Origin: Plazaster borealis
Lineage: Eukaryota; Echinodermata; Asteroidea; Forcipulatida; Labidiasteridae
Length of the DNA: 64,000 nt
Reading direction: 5' to 3'
Assembly: GCA_021014325.1 (NCBI GenBank)
Contig: JAJGQC010000733.1
Span: 96,001 to 160,000 of the forward strand
The position numbers and the translations under genes are program-made. This document shows, in pieces, positions 55,976-64,000 of this stretch. The notes beneath the pieces are model-generated. The model made no database searches. It was given only the letters and a program-made list of their open reading frames with translations, and was not told where the DNA came from. How positions within the stretch are numbered: the stretch's first letter is position 1; every line of letters starts with the position of its first letter.

Positions 55976-56227
55976 CATTTAGTCATAAACGGCCCCTCGT
56001 AAACTAAGGCATATCAAAATGTATTTTGCCGCGGTCGTAAAAACAGCACGCGCGCTAGTCCAATTATCGAGCCAGGCTTTCTTTGCACATGCGCATTGAA
56101 ATAATAAATGCGCAATTTTTGGAGGTGTGTTCCGCGTTGTGCAACGGGTCATTAGCGAGGTTTCGTTGGCGCACGGTTAGAGTGTACGACTAGCTATCCG
56201 TGCGCATAACCGTTTTGACGGGGTTGT

Positions 56228-56458
56228 GTGCAGGTTTCGATGACGACCCCGATTACAATTTCCATACGCTACACAGGGCGTAATCTTCAAAATGCAGCAC
56301 CGATGAATTTCCTCGAACTGGCGATTGAAGACGAAGATTATGACTTTTTTATATCAACTTCTCTTGGAAAATGCACCGATACCAAAGAGATCATATACAA
56401 TCCAGAGTGGCCCAGGTTTGATTTAGAAAAACTTACAGATAATCAACAATTGTTTTGA
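56228..56458 (+). pseudogene. Possible PIF/Harbinger N-terminal fragment
   Basis: A 76-codon frame. Its second half (YDFFISTSLGKC..., YNPEWPRFDLEKLTDNQ) resembles the region just before the helix of HARBI1-type transposases (xRFxLExLxDxQ). The call is by memory of the family and weak. It lies downstream of the C-terminal relic, so the element would be scrambled. Confidence 0.3.
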
Positions 56459-56668
56459 CATCACACAAATTTTGTCCAAACAGACAACCAAACCTCACAC
56501 ATCACAAAATAAATCACAAAAAGAAATCCAACCTCAAATGAATTATGAAGGACCATCGTCTGTTGGCAAGTTTGGCTTTTCTTTTCAAAATTTGAGAAAA
56601 TTGCAGACTTTTAGTAAGTTTTACTATCCGTTTTTTACTTACGTGTAGTGCCGCTGTTAAGAGTGATG

Positions 56669-56803
56669 CCCTGTGAAAACACGAAATTCGTACCCGCCAG
56701 CCGGAACCGTGATATTAGATAGGTTTAGTTGGCGTACGGTTAGCGCAACGGGATCTATATCACGGTTCCGGCTGGCGGGTACGAATTTCGTGTTTTCACA
56801 GGG
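56669..56803. repeat. Perfect 47-bp inverted repeat at segment C breakpoint
   Basis: 56669-56715 and 56757-56803 are exact reverse complements with a 41-bp spacer. The arm runs from CCCTGTGAAAACACG to CCGGAACCGTGATAT. Homology of segment C to segment A begins at its outer edge. Confidence 0.92.
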
Positions 56804-58929
56804 AAAGGGTAAAGTTTTGCGTTCTTTGCTTTCCTTTCCTAATTCAAATATAGGAGACAGGAAAATAAGTTTCTCACGGTCGATAAAATTTGAAGAAAAA
56901 ATGATACTGAAAACAAGAGTAAAACCAATTTGTTATGATCTACTTTTAGTTTCCATTATACCAAAAAGCACTTAACCTTGTTCCCACAGTGGTCGTGCAG
57001 TGGGTTAGGCAACGTTAATCGTTGTCCCCCCCCCCCCCCCCCCATCATCATCTATAGTAATTGAATCTAAGGGATTTATACGTAACTGTCGGCGGTTAAT
57101 ATATTTACTACTGTGATTTGTATAGTAGGTAGCAATAAATTCCAAAGAGGGTTCTTTCTCTCAACAAAAATGACCAAATTATGATCCTGTGGATTATTCA
57201 CTAAGAATGTTTGTTGTTGCTTGTGGTTGGTGAGGCCAAGCAATGCACACAGGCGTGACAAAAATAAGAATTGTCATAGCTAGATCCCCATATACCTGCT
57301 GGGAGGAAATTTAAATGTTTCTGAAAATATTTGTATTTTTCCATAAAGTGGAGGGCCATGATTTGCTATTGTACATTAGCTATTGCGTGATGCTGCAGGG
57401 AAGCAGCTATTGTATTGTAAATAATGGTTTCAGCATGTGAGTAAGTGATACTGTGATGCAGCAACACTTGTTAAATAAGTGCACAGGCATTGCATGGTAT
57501 GCTACTTTCGTTCTGTGGGCTTCGTCCCTCAGGTTTGCGATCGGCATGACACTGGAGTACGTGAGAGTTTACAAAATCACAATGTGTTATATCATTTTAA
57601 ATACATTAAACCGACCACTCGACTCGTGTATATATAGACTACAAATGACAACTCCATTGTCAGTTTTAAGATTACACATTTAATTGGTTTCTTTCATACC
57701 AAACTTTTATTTTCAATGTTAGTTTATTTCAATGTTAGGCCACGAAACATGATTTTTAACAAACACATCATAATATGTCTCAGGCAATTTAAAGTTAACA
57801 ATTTTGTTTGATGGGCTTAATAATGTCTAGGGGGAAAAGTCTTATGTTAATAAATCCGTCAGCAACATCACGAAGTGCCAAAAAAGTCCCCTGCGCAGCC
57901 TAATGAAGTTATGTTAATTATGAAATCATTTCTTTGTAAACTGTTCTCCACAACATCAGGGAAGTAAAGATCCTAAATCATGAGCCTGTTTTATTTTCGT
58001 TCATAGCAGAATGATAATGAGTAATTTGTAAACTATTACACAAGATTGTCTTTTTGTGTAAAACTGTTTAACATGGTCTGTGTGTAGCGCGTTGTGTCTA
58101 TACAATTGTTGGCTCTTCGCAAAAACAGTAGGTCGAAGTTTTTGGCACTTTGTAAAAACGCAAAAGCCGGAGTATGCTTGGCATTTTGCCAGCTGAAACT
58201 CGGTCACGTATTTAAGAAGAGAACAGATTTTGGTACTTCGCTACAACGTAATACCGACTGGTCCTGTCTTTTGGCAAATATGATGTTGTTGACGAAATGT
58301 ACAACCAAAGCTATACAGTCAGGTTTTGTCTTAAAATTCACTTACTTCCTTGTCTCTATGTCTTAGTTGTTACAATTACAAAATGTGGAAATTCTATTTT
58401 CACATCTCATAATTTGTTTTTCATTTTTTGCCAATACCTTTATATTTTCTTAATACAAACAACTTACACATTTCACTCTGTATGTATGCGCTTAAGCGAC
58501 TGTAATTTACATTTATGCCTACGATTTGTTTGTACATGTGCGTGACTGTCTACATAATTATACAGCATCGGTACTCTACTTAAATGTTATGATATGTAAT
58601 AATTAACATCGATGAGTAAGGCCGTATCCGAATTGGCGGCTACGGCTACAGCTACGACTGCTGCTAAGGATGTCCTATGTATTATCCGAAGCTTACAGAC
58701 GCAGCGATCCAGCCGTAGCCGTAGCTAGAATAGTGAATTGGGTTACCCTTGCACATCGGCTTCAGGATAATTCTACAGTAAAAGGTTAAAATTGGTAAAA
58801 ACCCGTAGGCCCTAAACGCAGTTAATAAAGTACATTTGAAATGTTTCGACGTTTCGAACAGTATACTCTGCACGTCTTCAGGACAATGCTGGGCTGCTGC
58901 TGATTTTGAAAGGTTAGAGGGATGCACAC

Positions 58930-59292
58930 TTGAAACAAGCCAAACTCATTGAACCTGTCCAGTTCTGGCACCAACGTAGACTCAACGAAACCATATTAAT
59001 CAAGTCACATAGCACAGTTCCAAAAGACATCGGGTTCTTCATCAACAACATCTTGTCACCAATACTCAAACCGATCCTTCCAGCAGCAGTTCACCCTAAC
59101 CCTGACACACTCCAGTGCACACATATCCAGCCAACAGTCAACTGCCATGCATTACCGGTCAAGAACAGCTTGGAGACTTCCAATCTAGATGTGCTTCCCT
59201 CCAGCCCTACTATAGCCTCATCATCATCAGCAGTCCAGCATTCTCCTGAGGACGAGCAGAGTATACTGTTCGATACGTCGAGACCACACTGA
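58930..59292 (+). pseudogene. Retroelement C-terminal ORF relic, segment C copy
   Basis: The longest of the three copies (120 codons). It has HQRRLNETILIKSH, then VPKDIGFFINN and LSPILKPILP, which I match tentatively to the end of a Penelope-type GIY-YIG domain. A Ser-rich tail ends in SPEDEQSILFDTSRPH. Confidence 0.4.
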
Positions 59293-60228
59293 CTCTTTTC
59301 TCAGTACTTTCTTAAGGATGATATTAAAATGCTTAGGATCATGGAAATCTGTGAAGGCAATTAAACCAATTTAGTAAAGAAGAAAACAAACCAAACCCCT
59401 TTACCTGTAAGGATAACACTAAGAGAACAAAGCACGCTGATAAAGTTCCAATTAATGCACCATTTTGTCTTTTAAAAACAAGCCATTAAATTTAACATGC
59501 CTTCAAAACAAAAAAGTGAGCCTCCAATGACATATACATGTATATATATACAGCAATTACGTTTAAACCTGGATGTAACAAAACCAGCAAGTTCAAACAT
59601 TCATGAATTTTAACGTAACGTGTCTCTTAGAAAATATCCCTTTATAATACATTTCAAGACTTATCACAATGTTTTGGTTGAAAGTTCAGTGGTAAATAAA
59701 TCAAACATCAAACATCAAACAGAGACCTATCCATCAACCTTCTGTAATACCATGTATATTTGTATGTTTAAAAAGGTGAATGTTTTGATAACTCAATCAG
59801 AACTTATGGTCTTAATGGTAGAACGAGTAAAGTTAGTTTTAACTTAAACGTAGATAATAACCTGGTTATCTACAAAAGTTAACAATTCTCACAACATTTC
59901 AAAACGGAAGTTACAACGACAAATGTGCAATCCCGGTTTAAGCATTTTGGACACAACAATTGATATACTTTTTGGTTTTTGCGGTATAGTGATTATTAAA
60001 ACGTATTGCAGCAACAATGCATTTTTAAGCATGCAAGGTTGCTCTTAACAACTTGTAACTACAACAATTTAGTTGGGTTTACGGAAGCCCATTTTAACAT
60101 GATTCAGTTATTTGCTTCATAGTCCTCTAGAGTCATTCAGCAATTCTTTAGTTCTTCTTTGTTAGATTACCCAACGAGTCATTTAATGCCAAATACATAA
60201 ACACAACTTCTAAAAACTAGCTATGAGG

Positions 60229-60785
60229 CAGTGGCGTAACTGGACATTTTCATTTGGATGGGGGGGGGGTGGGCAAGTGGGGGCAAAGATTAAATTTGGG
60301 GTGACCAAAGAAGTGCAAGATTATCATTAAATATGTTAACTGATAGTTGATACACACCAGCTGATGCACACCAATGCAGTTCTAAAACAGTCTACATAGT
60401 TTGCAGGTAACAACAGATTGCGAAACAACCAAATCTTAGAGAACTTGTCATTTTTAAAGATGAAACCTTTCGACTGTATATACAAGGATTAAGTTACCAA
60501 CAGTGATTACCAAGTATCAATTTAGAGTTGTACACGGCATTCTCAAATTAGGCTCTTGTGCTACTAGCGCTCCCAGTATTACCAACGGGTACATCTTCTT
60601 CGAAATTCTCCTCGGCGGAATCCTCGGATGCAGAGTCCATGCAATACTCTGATGGTACCACATCAGAATCAGAATCTTCTGTATTTTCCCGTCTCTGCAC
60701 CTTAGGTGTTGGAGCAAGGGTCCTGAGCGGGGGTTCTGAGCGGGGGCGGCGCAGGCCCCCCTGCCCCCCTCTGGTGACGCCACTG
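60229..60785. mobile_element. hAT-like non-autonomous element (557 bp)
   Basis: The ends CAGTGGCGTAAC and GTGACGCCACTG are inverted. The flanking 8-bp CTATGAGG (60221-60228) and CTATTAGG (60786-60793) differ by one base. The duplicate site in segment A has the single uninterrupted CCTAATAG (3225-3232), so the empty site is visible. An 8-bp target duplication is typical of hAT transposases. The GC-rich interior has no transposase. Confidence 0.85.
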
Positions 60786-61656
60786 CTATTAGGCCAATAG
60801 TATTAGCTTTACAATCTCAAAATAACTATTCTATCAGATTCCTTGTGCCTCAAAACTTATATTTAGACCCTTTATCTATATTTACAACATGTCTGATTGC
60901 AAAGTTATGGTAAGATTAAAAATTGTTGCCATTTTGAACGCCATTTTGGACGCCACTTTGGATGCCATCTTGGTTTTAGATACTTGTGAGTTTTAAAATC
61001 TCAAAGTAATGATTTTATCAGATTCCTTGTGCCTCAAAACATATATTTCGACCCTTTATTTTTATTTACAACATGTCTGGGTGCAAAGTTATAATAAGAT
61101 TCGAAAATGGCGGTCTTTTTGGACGCCATCTTGGATTTCGGAGAGAGCTTCAGGGGGATTTTAGGGGACTTTTAGTATGTTATTCTAGACATATTCCTGG
61201 ACCTATCCTGAAAAAATCAGCTTGTTATGAGCTATAGCCGGGTTTTGGCATATATGACCAATGTTCTTGGACTTTAATGTAGCATAACCAATGTTGTCAT
61301 GTTTACTCATAAGTGCTACAATTTATCTCAGAGCAACCAGAGTTAATTCCTGGCCGGATTTGACACAATAATTTGACATTGATGTTTAACAGCCTAACAA
61401 TAAATGAAATACAATGACTGAAACGAATCTGAATGAGAAGAACGAAACCATGTGTGCAAGAAAACGAAATTGAATGCAAAAAGAAACCCTAGCTTGAGTG
61501 GATAAGATGGATAAGAGAAAAATGCATAAATTTGAATGATTTTGTTTCTGAAATTGGCCGGGAAAACCTTTTTGTGTCTAGATTAAAATACCCTTTTTCA
61601 GGTGGGCTGATTTTCCGACATCATTTTGAGCCATGCAATAAACTGTGCATTATTAC

Positions 61657-62982
61657 TCATCTCCACTGCCAATGAGGTGGTGGGTCGAAAATCCCACTTG
61701 GCGGTGAGAGCGAGCCGGGTGCTTCATCTTCCAATTCCGCCAACCTCTGCAGCCTCGCTTCAGCATATGTATGTGTTATGACGCTGCGGTTATCGACTGT
61801 CGATGTTGGATGGTCGACAATCTCTCCAATTTCTGCATAAGCCAATTCTGTATTGTAAAATGTTATGCAAAAGGAACATAACAAATAAACTGCGTCTTTA
61901 GAAATCCACAGTTGCAAGGTGCACACACAGAAGACAGTTTGTATTTAAATTGTATAGTTATCTTTTAAACAGCAACATTTCCCAAAAGTGTAAAAAAAAA
62001 AAAATTAATGCGTCTTTAAAAAAAAAATAGTTGTAACGGACACACAATAAACACAATGTGTATGTTAATTGATGTTGTTCCTTGAAAAGAAAAGCAAAAC
62101 CGAAACATTTCAGAAAAATATGAAAGAGCTTACACTTGTTTTATTTTTTGTTAAGTATATTGTTGTTGTTTAGCAGCAAATTTTGCTACATATCATGTAT
62201 ATCTTGAGTAGTACTCCGTCAAAACAATTTTGTTTTAGGATGAATGAATGTACCCAAAATAGCAGCCATACAACTACCTGCCCAAGTGGTTTTGTTCCAA
62301 ACGTTAAACACAATTATTAGCAATAAATATACATAATTATTGTTAAAGTACTTAGTAAAGCTATATTCATTTTTCTTTCTTTTCATTTTTACCTTGTTCT
62401 TCAAATCTGCTTGACAGATTTGATCCAACTATTTGTATGCTTCCTAGTGAAGGGTCTCGTCTGAAGGTCACAGTAGCTCTGTTCGCAACATTGCTGTTTT
62501 AAAAGTGATTGTGTTATTGAATTTACTGTTTGTTCAGGAGAAAATTTATGAATAATGTCATCATTAGCTTAGATTTTGTTTTTCTGTATACAATTTTTCC
62601 TTTTTTTCCAGGTGTAACTTATTTAAGTTTGCCTTGAACCTTTTACTCAATATTTGCACAAAAGTCGATGGCCTTTCCTTGATTCCAGCTGCTGGTCATA
62701 TTTGCCTTTTATTCTATTTCTATGGTTTGCTTTGTTAGATCTTGATTTTACTTTTAAGTATAACGATTGTTTGCTTGCTCGTTCCTTTATTAAAAGTTCT
62801 CTTTGTCATTGTTTCTTTTTTGCCACAAGCTTGAATGGATTGTTTTGATATTGAAAAACAAATACAAAATCAGTAGACTAGTCACTCAGATCAGAGTCAT
62901 AATAACATGATTCAATAAAAACGGATATTGAACTCACTATAGAGCTATACTTACGTTTGGTTGATAGGGACTGCCGAAGAAC
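61657..62982 (-). CDS. 3' end of an inverted Ig-receptor gene (copy C)
   Basis: On the minus strand the exons are 62955-62982 (28 nt), 62393-62493 (101 nt) and 61657-61847 (191 nt), with AG/GT borders and an open frame to the stop, mirroring 58-2383. The tail has LAYAEI (ITIM-like), HTYAEA, LEDEAPGS...PP and GIFDPPPHWQWR. Its membrane and Ig exons would lie beyond 64000; copy 2 spacing puts the membrane exon roughly 250 bp past the window. The gene is convergent with copy 2, so the two could interact by recombination or by antisense pairing of shared exons. An inhibitory role is inferred from the motif only. Confidence 0.72.
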
Positions 62983-63990
62983 CTGAAATAAAACAGAGAC
63001 TTATAACATGTATAACTAACAATTGTTTAAATGTTGAGATAATTACCATGTTTAAATAATTATCGAAAACAATATATCAATCTTATCGAAATTCCTCCTG
63101 ATTTGGCAGATTCAAAACTTGCCCTTAAGGCACATTCTCGCCATAGCTTGTTTTTGGTGAATACAATGCTTGATGTTTTCACCATACTTGTTGGAATACT
63201 GAAAAGGTATTTTGTTGTTATGATATCATTAACTTGAAGAGAAAGACAGCGACTATTTAAAACGCCCCATGAAGCCATCGGTCACTTATCGCGTGTCCGT
63301 TTTTAATTGATTAGTCAGTACTCCGCCATTTATTTATTTAGTTTTTATTCTAAACAATTTCAAGTTCCCCAACTACACCTAGCCAAATAGCATGCCAATT
63401 GTCTTTTTACCATCGGGTGTTTTGTTCACACACTCAAATCCACCAACGACCAGCTTTCGCGGAATTCCAATAGAAATTGTACAGCAATTACCTAGCATTG
63501 GGGCTAATGGCCACTACTGGGTGAAACGAACCATAATATGGTTTCCAGATTGCTGTATCTTGTACAATGGCTGTAAGCATGTGCTATTTTTTTGTAGGTA
63601 TGAATTGAGTAGGGTAGTGGTGCAAGGATAGGTCAGACCATGAAGCTACACGCTAGTAAAAAACGACTGTTCAAAACTGTCCGGTAGTGTAAGCGTGTGA
63701 CGGTTTTTTATGGTGTCAAGTAAAGTTGCATTAACTCTACAAAATGACAAATGTGAAATCATCTAAAAAACCTTTTTCTTGAATTTGTTTTGTTTACTCA
63801 GATGGGTCTATATCTTATGGTTTTGGTAATTTTAAAGTTACTGTGTTCTCCACAAAAATGTATTACACGCTAATATTAAAACGGACACTTAACAAAATGT
63901 CTGTTTTGTTACTGTGTGAACTTTGTTTTGATGTTGTCACTAAACGTTACGATTAAATATATTATATGTAATAACTTTGGTTAACCCTAT
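62935..63990. repeat. Inverted-duplication arm (matches 50690-51727)
   Basis: The intron upstream of the copy C tail exon, the reverse complement of the copy 2 intron. No gene beyond the 28-nt exon is seen. Confidence 0.8.
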
Positions 63991-64000
63991 TAGGCCCCAT

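Larger units (their letters stand above)
56804..63050. repeat. Segment C: inverted duplicate of 1-7365
   Basis: The reverse complement aligns in order: 57031 vs 7140 (poly-C vs poly-G), 58094 vs 5640-6170, 58640 vs 5230, 58930 vs 4899, 59620 vs 4228, 60790-61240 vs 2880-3240, and receptor exons 61657-62982 vs 58-2383. C lacks A's 3635-4000 MITE and minisatellite, and has a hAT-like insertion. Confidence 0.88.

Noticed and set aside
55801..56007. Membrane-like small protein with GLLL repeats
   Set aside because: A translation of the GGGTTTGCTCTTAT tandem repeat; the same pattern appears in another frame.
60517..60783. 88-codon GC-rich minus-strand frame
   Set aside because: It lies wholly inside the hAT-like non-autonomous element and resembles no transposase.

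Overview
This is eukaryotic, AT-rich, intron-bearing and repeat-rich DNA. It has no operons, and most open frames are short shadows. The gene content and the repeat families (TTAA-ended palindromic MITEs, tRNA-like tandem repeats, PIF/Harbinger, Mutator-like and non-LTR relics) point to a marine invertebrate deuterostome. From memory of its repeats I favour an echinoderm, perhaps a sea star, but the sequence alone does not prove this.

The window holds a cluster of duplicated genes for one family of cell-surface immunoglobulin-superfamily receptors. The best copy (20087-30680, +) can be read as ten exons that stay in frame for 520 codons. These encode a leader, two four-cysteine Ig domains, a short Ser/Thr-rich stalk, one transmembrane helix without charged residues, and a cytoplasmic tail with ITIM-like (VVYTSV, LVYADL) and ITSM-like (TQYAEI) tyrosine motifs and a proline-rich C-terminus. 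An AATAAA signal lies 5 bases after the stop. A second copy (42373-51706, +) has the leader, both Ig domains, stalk, membrane exon and first tail exon, but its tail is cut by a rearrangement. The last three tail exons of two further copies lie at the window edges: 58-2383 (+) and 61657-62982 (-). Both are open, each with one ITIM-like motif and the same 'GIF(N/D)PP' C-terminal motif. A broken copy (13973-14652) and two decayed leader exons (about 10873 and 38950) record older duplications.

Layout: 1-7365 is tail exons plus flank, segment A. It continues to about 14950 and is duplicated at about 31400-43300 (segment B). It is duplicated again, inverted, at about 56804-63050 (segment C). 50690-51727 is an inverted match of 62935-63990. 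14653-19700 holds a foldback element, a Mutator-like transposase relic and a TTAA MITE. 51727-56803 is non-homologous filler made of PIF/Harbinger pieces, a solo LTR and short tandem repeats, and it ends in a perfect 47-bp inverted repeat at the C breakpoint.

The most striking structure is in the intron between the two Ig exons. In gene copy 1 it holds four tandem units of about 318 bp, each with an Asn(GTT)-like tRNA sequence. In gene copy 2 it holds eleven units of about 259 bp with a different tRNA-like sequence, arranged as two head-to-head arrays forming a palindrome of about 3 kb. Both tRNA-like families keep matches to the Pol III A and B boxes and are followed by T-runs. Each gene copy also keeps a TGACGTGA/TGACGTAA (CRE-like) site 105-112 bp before its start codon, so the family may share a promoter.
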